NCBI GenBank assembly: GCA_033764865.1
Contig: JANRIM010000111.1
Location: 1 to 64,000 of the forward strand
Direction: 5' to 3'
Source of the DNA: VFBF01 sp033764865
Lineage (GTDB): Bacteria > Pseudomonadota > Alphaproteobacteria > Caulobacterales > Aquidulcibacteraceae
DNA length: 64,000 nucleotides
Shown one piece after another: positions 10,416 through 20,125 of the stretch. The position numbers and the translations under genes were made by a program. A model generated the notes under the pieces. The model saw only the letters and a list, made by a program, of their open reading frames with translations. It made no database searches and was not told the DNA's origin. Positions within the stretch are counted from its first letter, which is position 1, and every line of letters starts with the position of its first letter.

Positions 10416-11186
10416 TCAGGCGGCGCTTTCCACCAGGATCAGGCGGAGTGCGTCGCGGACCGGCGCGATGCGCATACCTGCGGCGAAGGCTGCGCCACAC
10501 AGACGCTCCAGAAGGCCCGATGGCGTTCCCACGGGCCCCGGTCGGGGGCCGACGTCGTACGCGGCGAAGATCACCCAGCCGCGCTTGCGCCGTGCAGCCT
10601 CGATCAGGGCGAGGCTCCGGGTCAACGCGGCCGGGCCGTAGAGTGCGTTTGCGCGCAGGTGAGCGAGGTCGGCCTTCCCGCTGGCCAGCCCGCGCGCAAG
10701 GCCGCGGGCGCTCGTGAAGCGGCCGGGAAGCTGCGTCTTCAGCGCGGTGGAAGTCCGCCCCTCAGGGTAAGCGAAGGATACGAGGCGCGAATCGAGCCCC
10801 AGCGCGGCGAGCGCCTCTGCGTTGCGGACCATGTCGGCGAGGACATCGTCGGCGCCGGCGCGGGCGCAGTTGAGCGCGCCATAGGTGGCGCAGCCGATCT
10901 CGTGACCCGCGGCCTGCAACCGGTCGATATCCGTTGCGTCGAACAGCACGCCGTGTGGCGTCACCTGGCCGGCGAGTGCGCCCGAGGCATAGAACGTGCC
11001 CCGCGCTCCGACATTTTCGAGGAGCGCCGCCCCCGTACGGGCCGCTGATCGCGGAAACAGGTCGAACGTGAAGCTCACCGTCGGCCGTGCAGGCGTCAGC
11101 AGCGCCGGCCGCGCCCGTCGCCGCTGGTCGAGCCACTCGCCCAGGCCGCCGGATGCGCCGCCCCGGCCCGCGGGCGCGTCACGCAT
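10416..11186 (-). CDS. Polysaccharide deacetylase-like protein lacking metal ligands
   Basis: A 256-residue protein with a NodB/CE4-like layout: VSFTFDLFPRSA near residue 37, RGTFYASG, and GHEIGCATYGALNC near residues 94-107. In active CE4 enzymes motif 1 is TFDD and motif 2 is H(S/T)xxH. Here the metal-binding second Asp is Leu and both motif-2 His are Ala, so it should not bind the catalytic metal. The fold assignment is family knowledge; loss of activity is inference. Its start overlaps the end of the upstream glycosyltransferase by 8 bases, so the two are probably translationally coupled. No signal peptide. Confidence 0.7.
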   Translation of the reverse strand: MRDAPAGRGGASGGLGEWLDQRRRARPALLTPARPTVSFTFDLFPRSAARTGAALLENVGARGTFYASGALAGQVTPHGVLFDATDIDRLQAAGHEIGCATYGALNCARAGADDVLADMVRNAEALAALGLDSRLVSFAYPEGRTSTALKTQLPGRFTSARGLARGLASGKADLAHLRANALYGPAALTRSLALIEAARRKRGWVIFAAYDVGPRPGPVGTPSGLLERLCGAAFAAGMRIAPVRDALRLILVESAA

Positions 11187-12015
11187 GGTCGCTACTCGCG
11201 GCTCCCGCGCGCGCCATGAGCTTCAGCGCAGCGCGACGGACGACGTGGGGCGTGCCCTCTACGCCCGCCAGCGCCGCAAGCCATGAGGAGGGCGCTTTGG
11301 TGGCGGTGCGGACCGCCTCGGCGGGGATGCAGGAGACGGGATTGTCGAGATGTCGGATCAGGCCGCCCGCGCGCGCCCACCCGGCCCAGGCGTCGAAGTC
11401 GTCTGAGGCGACCACCGGCAGCGACGGCGCGGTCGCCAGGAGGTCCCTCCGCACCAGCAGATTGAACGGCGCGAGACAGGGTTCAGCCGAGGCTGCGCGA
11501 TCGTCTGCTTCGCCGTAGCGCGCCAACCCGTGGGCCAGAATGCGGATGCGGCGCTCGGGCGATCCTTCGGCGTCCGGAAGAGCGAGGCCGCCGAAGGCGA
11601 CGGCGGGATCGTTGGTCATGACGCACCGTCGCCACGCCGCTATGAAGCCCACGGACGCGGGTGGCGCATCAGGCGCCATGAAAAGGATATGGGCGCCGCC
11701 GCAGCGCCTCTGCGCTTCGAGGGACACTTCGGCCCTGTCCACCGGGGCCTGCGCGACCATGAGCGCGCCGGCGCCTGGATAGTGGTGCAGGGCGTCTGCG
11801 GCGCGCGCGACTAGCGCTGGATCCCCCGCCCCGTCCTCAAGCACCAAGAGTTCAACGCCGTCGAGAGGCCCCGCTTGCCCCAGCAGTCTGATCGCCGCGT
11901 TCGGATCGCGGCCCCCCAGCGCCATGACCACACTCAACCAGACGCGACCGGCATCGCGTCCATTGGCGACTGAGGCGAGACGGTGCGTCGCTCGCGCAGT
12001 GGGAGGGGTCCTCAT
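11179..12015 (-). CDS. Glycosyltransferase family 2-like protein
   Basis: A 278-residue protein resembling a GT-A fold glycosyltransferase: an N-terminal beta strand VWLSVVMALGG, a mid-section with ILFMAPDAPPA where a DxD would normally sit, and later FNLLVRRDLL and SDDFDAWAGWARAGG. ATG 12015 gives a compact start; 26 further in-frame codons upstream look like leader sequence. The classical DxD is not obvious (MAPDAPPA), so catalytic competence is uncertain. It overlaps the degenerate deacetylase, suggesting a shared role in glycan or cell-surface modification; the acceptor is unknown. Confidence 0.6.
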   Translation of the reverse strand: MRTPPTARATHRLASVANGRDAGRVWLSVVMALGGRDPNAAIRLLGQAGPLDGVELLVLEDGAGDPALVARAADALHHYPGAGALMVAQAPVDRAEVSLEAQRRCGGAHILFMAPDAPPASVGFIAAWRRCVMTNDPAVAFGGLALPDAEGSPERRIRILAHGLARYGEADDRAASAEPCLAPFNLLVRRDLLATAPSLPVVASDDFDAWAGWARAGGLIRHLDNPVSCIPAEAVRTATKAPSSWLAALAGVEGTPHVVRRAALKLMARAGAASSDHA

Positions 12016-12178
12016 GCGCCGAGACGTTAGCCCTAACTTGTCGCCAAAGTGCTGACGGCGCCGGGGCCTTTCGGGGCCGCGCGCTGCGGGCATGGCCGTA
12101 GCCCCCGCCAGACTTTGGCGCGATTTGGCCCCGCCGCTTGCCCCCGGGGCGGCGGACGGAGTATCGAACGGGTCCGCT

Positions 12179-12269
<91 letters not shown>

Positions 12270-12324
12270 GCGGCCTGCAACGCGGTTCATGGACATCAAC
12301 CGGGGGGGCGGTCCACGGCGTCGG

Positions 12325-13017
12325 TTACGGACCGAGAAAACGGTAGCCTACGCCAGGTTCCGTGAGGATGCAGGTCGGCGCATCCGGGTTGTCTTCGATC
12401 TTCTGACGCAGGTGCCGGACATGAACGCGCAGGGCCTGCACGTCGCCGCTGGAATCGTCCGGCCAGAGCGCCTTCAGCAAATGACGGTGCGTCAAGACCT
12501 TGCCGGCATGGCGGACGAGCTCGCGCAGGAGGTCGTGTTCCCGCGGTGTGAGCCGCGGATCAGCGCCGTTCACGCGAACGACCCGCCGCACGAGGTCCAC
12601 CGAGAGGCGGCCATCGTCGTACGTCGCCACGCCGCCCTGCATCTGCAGACGGTGACGCAGCGCCGCGCGCACACGGGCCATGAACTCGGCGACCCCAAAA
12701 GGCTTGGTGACGAAATCATCGGCCCCGAGATCGAGGGCGCGGACCTTGCGCGCTTCGTCGTCGAGCGCCGAGAGAACGATGATCGCAGGCGCGCGGATCG
12801 TCGACAGCTCGGCGATGATGGTGTCGCCTTCCGCGTCGGGAAGGCCCAGATCGACGACAACGAGATCGGGCTCGTTCCTGCGCGCCTCCGCAAGTCCGCC
12901 CGCCGCGGTATCGGCCTCGAAGACCTCGAAGTCCTCGGCGATCAACGTTGACCGGAGAAACCGGCGTATCGCCTTCTCATCGTCGATGACGAGTGCCTTC
13001 AGGTGGCTATTGGGCAC
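12325..13017 (-). CDS. kdpE: Response regulator KdpE
   Basis: An OmpR/PhoB-type regulator of about 230 residues. The receiver domain has the acidic pair (ALVIDDEKAIRRFLR), phospho-acceptor Asp (DLVVVDLGLPD) and Lys (DDFVTKPFG). The C-terminal winged helix carries LTPREHDLLRELVRHAGKV. It is phosphorylated by KdpD and activates kdp transcription when potassium is scarce or osmolarity high. The start is taken as GTG 13017, preceded by GGGGAG; a longer frame opens with TTG at 13071, inside kdpD. It is the last gene of the kdp operon, 25 bases after kdpD. Confidence 0.93.
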   Translation of the reverse strand: MPNSHLKALVIDDEKAIRRFLRSTLIAEDFEVFEADTAAGGLAEARRNEPDLVVVDLGLPDAEGDTIIAELSTIRAPAIIVLSALDDEARKVRALDLGADDFVTKPFGVAEFMARVRAALRHRLQMQGGVATYDDGRLSVDLVRRVVRVNGADPRLTPREHDLLRELVRHAGKVLTHRHLLKALWPDDSSGDVQALRVHVRHLRQKIEDNPDAPTCILTEPGVGYRFLGP

Positions 13018-13042
13018 AGGGCTCCCCGGGTCGCGCAAGCAG

Positions 13043-15700
13043 TCATGCCGCTGCGGAATCGGGGAACGCAAGCGTGAAGATGGCGCCTGAGCGGTCCTGC
13101 CGGTTCTGCGCGGTCACAGTCGCGCCCATCAGCGTGGCGAACCCCTTGACGATGGGCAGGCCAAGGCCTGTGCCGCTCGCGGTCGCAGCGCCAGCGCGGT
13201 AGAACTTCTCGAAAACCCGGCTCTCGCCGCCGGCGGGCAGCCCGGGGCCGTCGTCGATGACCTCGAAGCGGATCTCCCCAGCTGCCCAGGATGCCCGGAC
13301 GACGACTTCGCCGCCCGGCCCGCCGTGGATGAGTCCGTTCTCCACGAGATTGAACAGCGCCTGTTCGAGCAACGCGCCATCGGCGTTGAGCATCGGCAGC
13401 CCTGGGGCCACCTCGCTCCTGAGGCGGACCCCTTCGGCGAGCGGCGTCGCGCGCTTCAGTACGGTCGACACCACGTCTGCGACCTCAAGCGCATCGATCT
13501 TCGGCGTCAGCCTGCCAGAGTCGATCCGGATCATGTCCAGCAGCTTGACGATGTAGCGCTGCATGCGCGCCGCCTCCGTCTCTATCCCGGCGAGCAGTTC
13601 GGCGCGGGTGGGCGCGTCGTGTTTGTCCCCGTAGGTGCGCAGAGACGATGCGGCGCCGAGGATGCCGGCGATGGGTGTCTTCAGGTCATGGGACAAGGCG
13701 GCCAGCATGGTGGACCGCAATCGTTCTCCCTCAACCTCGACGCGACCCTCTTCGTAGGCGCGCGCGATGTGGGCGCGTTCAAGAGCGCTGGCGCCCTGGT
13801 CGGCCATGGCGTCCAGCCGGCGTCGTTCCGTCGGCGACAGCGGCGTGTCCCGCGAGATGGAAAGGACGCCCGCAAACAGGCGCGCCGTACGCAGCGGCAC
13901 AAAGAACCAGCGCGCGCCGGGCAACGTGTCGGCGCCCCTGCCTGCGGGCTTTCCCTTCTCCATCGTCCATCGGGCGGCGGCGATATCGGCGTCACTGAGC
14001 GAAGCCGATCCCGGCGCCGCGCCCGCAAGCCGCAGGTCGTTGACGCCGACGCGGGCGAACACTGCGCACTCGGCGTCGAAGGCGCGGGCCGTAAACGTGG
14101 CGAGCGTGTGGGCGACCTCTTCCTCGCTGGCGACGCTGGCAAGGCCATGGGCGAGGCCCAGAAGCTCACGCGAAGTGCGCGCCTCTGCGCGCGCCGAGAG
14201 GGTCTGATGCCTGGCGCGCGCCGCCAGCGCGGAAACCACAACGGCCGCGCCCGAGAACGCGATGATCGTCAGGACGTTTTCAGGCGCAGCGACCGTGAAC
14301 GTGTAACGCGGGTCGGTGTAGAACCAGTTGTAGGCAAGGGCCGCGGCAAGGCCGGTGAAAAGCCCGGCCCACAAGCCCCGCGTCAGCGCGCTCACAAGGA
14401 CCGCGGCAAGATAGACGAGCGTGAGGTTCGTGACGCCGACGACCGCGTCGAGGGGATAGGCCGCGACGGTCGCGATCCCCGCCAGCAGGACGCCTTCCGC
14501 CACGCTCAGGGGGGTAAGCACCGGCCATGTGGCGAGATTTCCGAGGTGGCGGCGGCGCGCGGCCTCTGCCTCGGGCACCACGATGATCGCGATGGTCTCG
14601 GCGCGGTCGATCAGATCGCGCACGACGGATCCATAGACCGTCGCGAACACGGCCGGTCGCTTGGCCTTGCCGACCACGATCTGAGTCACGTTCTGTTCGC
14701 GGGCGAAGGCCAGCAAGGTGTCCGCCACGCGGTCCCCCGGCAGTGTGGCTGTTTCTGCGCCAAGCCGTGCGGCAAGCCGCAGTGTGTCGGCGATACGGGT
14801 GCGCTCTGATTCAGAAAGGCGAGACTCGCGGGCGGTTTGCACGTGTGCGGCGATCCACGGGGCCCTGGCGCGGTCTGCGATGCGCTTGGCGTGGCGGACG
14901 ACTTCGGCGGACTCCGGCCGGTCGTCAATGCATACGAGGATCCGCTCTCGGGTGGCCCAGGGCGCAGTTTCGCCCCGGGCGCGTCGGTGACCGCGGACCT
15001 GCTCGTCGATACGGTCGGCCGCCCGTCGCATCGCCAATTCACGCAGCGCGGAGAGATTGCCCGGTGCAAAGTAATGGCGCAACGCGCGCTGGGCCTGATC
15101 CGGCGCGTACACCTTGCCTTCGCGCAGCCGCGCGATGAGTTCGTCCGGCGTGAGATCGATCAGCTCGATTTCATCGGCGCGCTCGATCAGCGCGTCAGGA
15201 ACGGTCTCGCGAACCCGCACCCGCGTGATCCGGGCCACGATGTCGTTGAGACTCTCCACATGCTGGATGTTCAGCGTCGTCCAGACGTCGATGCCTGCGG
15301 CGAGCAGTTCCTCCACGTCCATCCAGCGTTTCGGGTGTCGCGATCCGTCCACGTTGGCGTGGGCCAACTCGTCGACCAGCGCCACCGCGGGCCTGCGCTG
15401 CAGGAGGGCGTCGAGGTCCATCTCATGCAACGTCTTGCCTTGATGCGTCATGGCGCGTTTCGGCAGAACTGTGAGACCGGCGCACATGGCGAGCGTCTCG
15501 GCTCTGCCGTGAGTCTCGACAACACCCGCGACGATATCCACCCCTTCATCGATCTTCTTGCGGGCGTCGGACAGCATTTCATAGGTCTTGCCCACGCCCG
15601 GTGCGGCGCCGAGGTAGATCTTGAGCTTGCCGCGCGCGTCCGCCTGCGCCCGTTCAAGCAGGGACTCAGGCGATGGGCGTTGCGTGTCTTCGTCGGTCAA
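13043..15700 (-). CDS. kdpD: Sensor histidine kinase KdpD
   Basis: A full-length 885-residue KdpD. The N-terminal KdpD domain has Walker A GAAPGVGKT at residues 31-39, then a universal-stress-like domain, four closely spaced membrane segments around residues 395-500, a GAF-like region, and the kinase core with LSHDLKTPIAG (phospho-His near residue 669) and ATP-binding NLVENGLIHGGPGGEV and DDGPGLPAGGESRVFEKFYR. It senses potassium or turgor and phosphorylates KdpE. TTG 15700 is proposed because it overlaps the kdpC stop as TTGA and gives the usual N-terminus; the frame is also open six codons further up. Confidence 0.95.
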   Translation of the reverse strand: MTDEDTQRPSPESLLERAQADARGKLKIYLGAAPGVGKTYEMLSDARKKIDEGVDIVAGVVETHGRAETLAMCAGLTVLPKRAMTHQGKTLHEMDLDALLQRRPAVALVDELAHANVDGSRHPKRWMDVEELLAAGIDVWTTLNIQHVESLNDIVARITRVRVRETVPDALIERADEIELIDLTPDELIARLREGKVYAPDQAQRALRHYFAPGNLSALRELAMRRAADRIDEQVRGHRRARGETAPWATRERILVCIDDRPESAEVVRHAKRIADRARAPWIAAHVQTARESRLSESERTRIADTLRLAARLGAETATLPGDRVADTLLAFAREQNVTQIVVGKAKRPAVFATVYGSVVRDLIDRAETIAIIVVPEAEAARRRHLGNLATWPVLTPLSVAEGVLLAGIATVAAYPLDAVVGVTNLTLVYLAAVLVSALTRGLWAGLFTGLAAALAYNWFYTDPRYTFTVAAPENVLTIIAFSGAAVVVSALAARARHQTLSARAEARTSRELLGLAHGLASVASEEEVAHTLATFTARAFDAECAVFARVGVNDLRLAGAAPGSASLSDADIAAARWTMEKGKPAGRGADTLPGARWFFVPLRTARLFAGVLSISRDTPLSPTERRRLDAMADQGASALERAHIARAYEEGRVEVEGERLRSTMLAALSHDLKTPIAGILGAASSLRTYGDKHDAPTRAELLAGIETEAARMQRYIVKLLDMIRIDSGRLTPKIDALEVADVVSTVLKRATPLAEGVRLRSEVAPGLPMLNADGALLEQALFNLVENGLIHGGPGGEVVVRASWAAGEIRFEVIDDGPGLPAGGESRVFEKFYRAGAATASGTGLGLPIVKGFATLMGATVTAQNRQDRSGAIFTLAFPDSAAA

Positions 15701-16266
15701 GACTGGGTGGGTTCCCAAGCGTCCAGCGCCAGATTGAGGTTCAGAACATTGACGCGCGGCTCGCCGAGCACGCCCAGCGCGGGTCGCTCGATATTCGCGT
15801 TGACAAGGGCCTCAAGGACTTCCGGCGCCATCCCGCGGGCGCGGGCGACGCGATTGATCTGGAAACGGGCGGCGGCGGGCGAGATATGGGGATCAAGGCC
15901 CGAAGCGGACGCCGTCAGCAGATCGACGGGAACGTCACGGGCGGGTGCGCCGTGGCGGGCGGCTTCCGCCAGGACGCGTTCCGCCAATACCTTTGAGGTG
16001 GGGCCGAGATTGGAGCCGCCGGACGCGCGCGCGTCGTAGCCCTTCCCCGCTGCCGAGGGACGTCCCCAGAAATAGTCGGCACGTCTGAACGATTGCCCGA
16101 TCAGCGTGGATCCGACGATGACGCCATTGCGTTCGATGGGCGATCCATCGGCCTGGTTCGGGAAGACGGCCTGGGCGGCCCCGGTGATGGCGAGGGGATA
16201 GATGATCCCCGTCAGCACCGTGAAGGCCGCCAACATGACGAGGGCGGGACGAAAGTGGCTCAGCAT
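15697..16266 (-). CDS. kdpC: K+-transporting ATPase subunit KdpC
   Basis: A 189-residue KdpC with one N-terminal membrane segment (residues 8-30) and the conserved GSTLIGQSF, YFWGRPSA, GGSNLGPTS and SGLDPHISPAAA motifs. KdpC stabilises the KdpFABC complex in the inner membrane. It begins 7 bases after kdpB and overlaps the kdpD start. Confidence 0.97.
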   Translation of the reverse strand: MLSHFRPALVMLAAFTVLTGIIYPLAITGAAQAVFPNQADGSPIERNGVIVGSTLIGQSFRRADYFWGRPSAAGKGYDARASGGSNLGPTSKVLAERVLAEAARHGAPARDVPVDLLTASASGLDPHISPAAARFQINRVARARGMAPEVLEALVNANIERPALGVLGEPRVNVLNLNLALDAWEPTQS

Positions 16267-16273
16267 GGCGTTC

Positions 16274-18322
16274 TCAGATCATATTCAGGGAGTTGAGCGC
16301 AACGTCGATGGCCTTGATGCCGGCGAAAGGCGCAATCAATCCGCCAAGGCCGTAGATGGCGAGATTTCGCGTGAGCAGGGCGCCGGCAGGGGCCGCGCGC
16401 CACGCCACGCCCCGCAGCGCGAGCGGGATGAGCAACGGGATGATGAGCGCGTTGAAGACGATTGCCGAAAGGATCGCGCTTTGGGGGCTCGCCAGTCCCA
16501 TGACGTTGAGCACGCCCAACCCCGGATAGAGCGTGACGAACATCGCGGGAATGATGGCGAAGTATTTGGCGACGTCATTGGCGATGGAGAAAGTTGTCAA
16601 CGCGCCGCGCGTCATCAAGAGCTGTTTCCCGATCGAGACGATCTCGATCAGTTTTGTGGGGTCGCTGTCGAGGTCGATCATGTTGCCGGCTTCGCGCGCT
16701 GCAGGCGTGCCCGTCTGCATGGCGACCCCCACGTCGGCCTGCGCAAGGGCGGGCGCGTCGTTGGTGCCGTCGCCGCACATGGCGACGAGCTTTCCCGCGG
16801 CCTGCTCCTTCCGGATGAGCGCCAGCTTGTCCTCTGGCTTTGCCTCGGCGAGGAAGTCGTCTACGCCAGCCTCCGCCGCGATGGCGGCCGCAGTGAGGGC
16901 GTTGTCGCCAGTAATCATGACCGTCCGGATGCCCATGCGGCGCAGTTCGGCGAAGCGTTCCTTGACCCCGCCTTTCACCACATCCTTCAAGTGCACCACG
17001 CCGAGAACCTGCGCGTCCCTGGATACCGCGAGGGGCGTGCCGCCGCCGCGGGCGATGGCGTTGGCCGCGTCTACGACGTCGGCCGGGATCGTTTGCGCTC
17101 CGGGTTGGGCTCGGACGTGCGCGATGACGGCGTCCACGGCCCCTTTGCGGATGGAGATCCCATCTGCGTCGACGCCGCTCATGCGCGTCTGGGCTGTGAA
17201 CGGGATGAAGCGAGCCTGACCGGCGGCGAGATCCCGTCCCCGAATGCCGAAAAGCTCCTTCGCAAGGACCACGATGGACCGTCCTTCCGGCGTTTCGTCC
17301 GAGAGCGAAGCAAACTGCGCAGCGTCTGCGAGGTCGCGCTCCGCGACGCCAGGGGCCGGCGAGAACGCCACCGCCTGGCGATCGCCCAATGTTATGGTTC
17401 CGGTCTTGTCGAGCAGCAGCACATCCACATCGCCCGCCGCTTCGACGGCGCGGCCGGACGTGGAGAGGACATTGAACCGCACCAGCCTGTCCATGCCTGC
17501 GATGCCGATGGCGGACAAAAGACCGCCGATGGTGGTCGGGATCAGGGCTATGAACAGCGCCGCGAGGGCCACCACGCTCACCTCTCCGCCGGCATAGGCG
17601 GCGAAGGCCGGCACGGTGGCGACCGCCATGACAAAGATCAGCGACAGTCCCGCGAGGAGTACGCCGAGGGCGATCTCATTCGGCGTCTTCCGCCGCGCCG
17701 CGCCTTCCACAAGCGCGATCATCCTGTCGAGGAAAGTGGAGCCCTGGGCTGCGGTCACGCGGATGACGAGGCGGTCGCTGAGCACGCGGGTTCCGGCCGT
17801 CACGGCGGAGCGGTCTCCGCCTGCCTCGCGGATGACGGGCGCGCTCTCGCCGGTGATGGCGCTTTCGTCGACGGTGGCGACCCCTTCGACGACCTCGCCG
17901 TCGGCCGGAATGAGTTCGCCCGCCGTCACCTCGACAAGATCGTCCTGAGCCAGATCCGTGGCGGCGATGGGCGGTTGCGCTACGCCGCCCACGAGACGGC
18001 GCGCGCTCAGTTCGGAGCGCGCGCGCCGCAAAGACGCTGCCTGCGCCTTGCCGCGCCCTTCCGCTACGGCCTCCGCGAACGCGGCGAACCAGACGGTCAG
18101 CCATAGCCAGAGTGCAATTTGCCCTGAAAATCCGGCCTCAGTAGACCCCGCCGCGAGCTCCCGCACCCAAAGGGCGGAGACATAGGCGGCCGCGACTTCG
18201 GTGGCGAACAGGACGGGGTTTCGCCACATGCTCAGCGGGTTGAGCTTGATGAACGCCTCGCGCGCCGCGGGTCTCAGGATCGCCCCGTCAAGCAACGCAG
18301 CGCCGGATTTCGTGCTGGTCAT
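16274..18322 (-). CDS. kdpB: K+-transporting P-type ATPase subunit KdpB
   Basis: A 682-residue P-type ATPase that energises potassium uptake. The phosphorylation motif DKTGTITLG is near residue 305, the A-domain TGES motif near residue 157 (TGESAPVIREAGG), and the P-domain hinge MCGDGTNDAPALAQADVGVA is intact. ATG 18322 gives the normal N-terminus; the reading frame stays open upstream within kdpA, but that part is out-of-frame kdpA sequence. It starts 8 bases after kdpA. Confidence 0.97.
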   Translation of the reverse strand: MTSTKSGAALLDGAILRPAAREAFIKLNPLSMWRNPVLFATEVAAAYVSALWVRELAAGSTEAGFSGQIALWLWLTVWFAAFAEAVAEGRGKAQAASLRRARSELSARRLVGGVAQPPIAATDLAQDDLVEVTAGELIPADGEVVEGVATVDESAITGESAPVIREAGGDRSAVTAGTRVLSDRLVIRVTAAQGSTFLDRMIALVEGAARRKTPNEIALGVLLAGLSLIFVMAVATVPAFAAYAGGEVSVVALAALFIALIPTTIGGLLSAIGIAGMDRLVRFNVLSTSGRAVEAAGDVDVLLLDKTGTITLGDRQAVAFSPAPGVAERDLADAAQFASLSDETPEGRSIVVLAKELFGIRGRDLAAGQARFIPFTAQTRMSGVDADGISIRKGAVDAVIAHVRAQPGAQTIPADVVDAANAIARGGGTPLAVSRDAQVLGVVHLKDVVKGGVKERFAELRRMGIRTVMITGDNALTAAAIAAEAGVDDFLAEAKPEDKLALIRKEQAAGKLVAMCGDGTNDAPALAQADVGVAMQTGTPAAREAGNMIDLDSDPTKLIEIVSIGKQLLMTRGALTTFSIANDVAKYFAIIPAMFVTLYPGLGVLNVMGLASPQSAILSAIVFNALIIPLLIPLALRGVAWRAAPAGALLTRNLAIYGLGGLIAPFAGIKAIDVALNSLNMI

Positions 18323-18330
18323 CTCGGCCT

Positions 18331-20022
18331 CTAGTACAGCGTGGCGCTGGTGGCTTCCGCCAGCGGTCCAAGGGCAAGTGCGGGAAAGAACGTCAACGCT
18401 CCAATGATCAAGATGATCGCCGCCAGCAGGGCGATGAAAAGCGGACCACTCGTGGGAAACGTGCCGGCGCTGGTTGGGGCTGCGGGCTTGGCGGCGAGGC
18501 TGCCGGCGATGGCGAGAGCTGGAACGATCACGAGAAAGCGCCCGATCAGCATCGCCGCGGCCTGCCCGTACGTATAGAAATCGGTGGTGGCCGTCAGGCC
18601 GCCGAACGCGGAGCCGTTGTTCGCGGCTGCGGACGCGAATGCGTAGAACATCTCCGTGAAACCGTGCGGCCCCGCATCCTGAACGCCGCTCGCGCCAAGT
18701 CCGGACGCCGCAAGCGCCGTGCCTAGCAGGATGGCCGCTGGCGAGGCCAGAATGGCCAGAACGGCGAGCTTGACTTCCCGTGCGTCGATTTTCTTGCCGA
18801 GATAGGCGGGCGTTCGCCCAACCATGAGCCCCGCCACGAAAACGGTGAGGATCGCGAACACGAGAATGCCGTAGAAGCCCGCTCCCACGCCGCCCACGAT
18901 CACCTCCCCCACCAGCATGTTCACAAGCGGCCCCATGCCGCCCAGGGCGCTGAAGCTGTCGTGCATGGCGTTCACGGCGCCGCACGACGCTGCGGTGGTC
19001 ACGGCGGCGAACAGCACGGAAGCCGCGACGCCAAACCGTGTTTCCTTGCCTTCGACGTTCGCTCCGGCAGCGCCCGCGGCCGACAGGGCGGGCGTCGTGA
19101 ACGTCTCGGCCCAGTAGATGAGGCCGACGCCCGCCAGAAAGAGGATGCCCATGGCCCCGAGCAAGGCCCATCCCTGACGCTCGTCGCCGACCATCCGCCC
19201 GAACATCACGGTCAGCCCCGCCCCTATGGCGAAAACCGAGAGCATCTGAACGAGATTGACCGCGGCGCCCATGTTCTCGAACGGGTGTGCTGCGTTGGCG
19301 TTCAGAAACCCTCCGCCATTGGTCCCGAACATCTTTATCGCCACCTGGCTGGCGATGGGGCCGACAGCGATGTCCTGTGGCGGGCCTTCCAGTGTCGTCG
19401 CCGTCAACGAGCCGACCAAAGTCTGTGGCATGCCGAGCGCGACGAAGCCGAGCGCCATCACCACCGACACTGGCAACAAAACGAACAGAACAGACCGGGT
19501 CATGTCGACCCAGAAGTTGCCGATCGTGTCGGCCCCGCTGCGGGAAAAGCCGCGCGCGAATGCGACTGCGACAGCCATGCCGACGGCGGCGGACAGAAAG
19601 TTCTGCACCGTCAGGCCCGCCATCTGGCTGAAATGACTCATGGTGCTCTCGCCAGCGTAGGCCTGCCAGTTCGTGTTGGTCACAAAGCTCACGGCCGTAT
19701 TCATCGCGACGTTGGACGGCACGCCCGGGAATGCTTGAGGGTTGAGCGGCAGGTAAGATTGTAGGCGCAGGACAGCGAACAACGCAGTGACGCCAACGAC
19801 GCTGAATGCAAGCAATGCCGCCGCATAGCTGCGCCAGGATTGTTCGGTGTTCTGGTCAATGCCCGCCGCGGCGTAGAACAGGCGCTCGACTGGCCCCATC
19901 ACGGGCGTGAGGAACGTCGGTCGCCCGGCGTACACGGCTGCAAGATAGAGCCCCAGCGGGCGCGCCAGCGCGGCCGTCAAAGCCATGTAGCCGAGGATGA
20001 GGGCCCAGCCCTGGATGGTCAT
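18331..20022 (-). CDS. kdpA: K+-transporting ATPase subunit KdpA
   Basis: A 563-residue ten-helix membrane subunit that forms the potassium-selective pore. Selectivity-filter loops are intact, including VTNTNWQAYAGESTMSHFSQ and MFGTNGGGFLNANAAHPFEN. It starts 9 bases after kdpF with an AGGAGGAA ribosome-binding region upstream of ATG 20022. Confidence 0.97.
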   Translation of the reverse strand: MTIQGWALILGYMALTAALARPLGLYLAAVYAGRPTFLTPVMGPVERLFYAAAGIDQNTEQSWRSYAAALLAFSVVGVTALFAVLRLQSYLPLNPQAFPGVPSNVAMNTAVSFVTNTNWQAYAGESTMSHFSQMAGLTVQNFLSAAVGMAVAVAFARGFSRSGADTIGNFWVDMTRSVLFVLLPVSVVMALGFVALGMPQTLVGSLTATTLEGPPQDIAVGPIASQVAIKMFGTNGGGFLNANAAHPFENMGAAVNLVQMLSVFAIGAGLTVMFGRMVGDERQGWALLGAMGILFLAGVGLIYWAETFTTPALSAAGAAGANVEGKETRFGVAASVLFAAVTTAASCGAVNAMHDSFSALGGMGPLVNMLVGEVIVGGVGAGFYGILVFAILTVFVAGLMVGRTPAYLGKKIDAREVKLAVLAILASPAAILLGTALAASGLGASGVQDAGPHGFTEMFYAFASAAANNGSAFGGLTATTDFYTYGQAAAMLIGRFLVIVPALAIAGSLAAKPAAPTSAGTFPTSGPLFIALLAAIILIIGALTFFPALALGPLAEATSATLY

Positions 20023-20031
20023 GGCTTCCTC

Positions 20032-20121
20032 CTAGAACCGTTCGGGGCGCAGCAGCGCCAGGAGGAACAGGATGGCGAGGCCGCTTGCGAGAAGCGCGCC
20101 GACGGCGAGTTCAGGCGTCAT
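20032..20121 (-). CDS. kdpF: K+-transporting ATPase subunit KdpF
   Basis: A 29-residue single-span peptide ending LLALLRPERF, the usual length and tail of KdpF, which stabilises the KdpABC complex. GGAAGG precedes ATG 20121. It lies immediately before kdpA. Confidence 0.88.
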   Translation of the reverse strand: MTPELAVGALLASGLAILFLLALLRPERF

Positions 20122-20125
20122 GGAC

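Noticed and set aside
16202..18106. 634-codon open frame antisense to kdpB
   Set aside because: It lies wholly opposite conserved kdpB/kdpC. High-GC third positions keep antisense frames open; its product is low-complexity (His, Arg, Gly, Asp-rich) with no domain.
18323..19171. 283-codon in-frame extension of kdpB
   Set aside because: It reads kdpA in the wrong frame; ATG 18322 gives the normal KdpB start.
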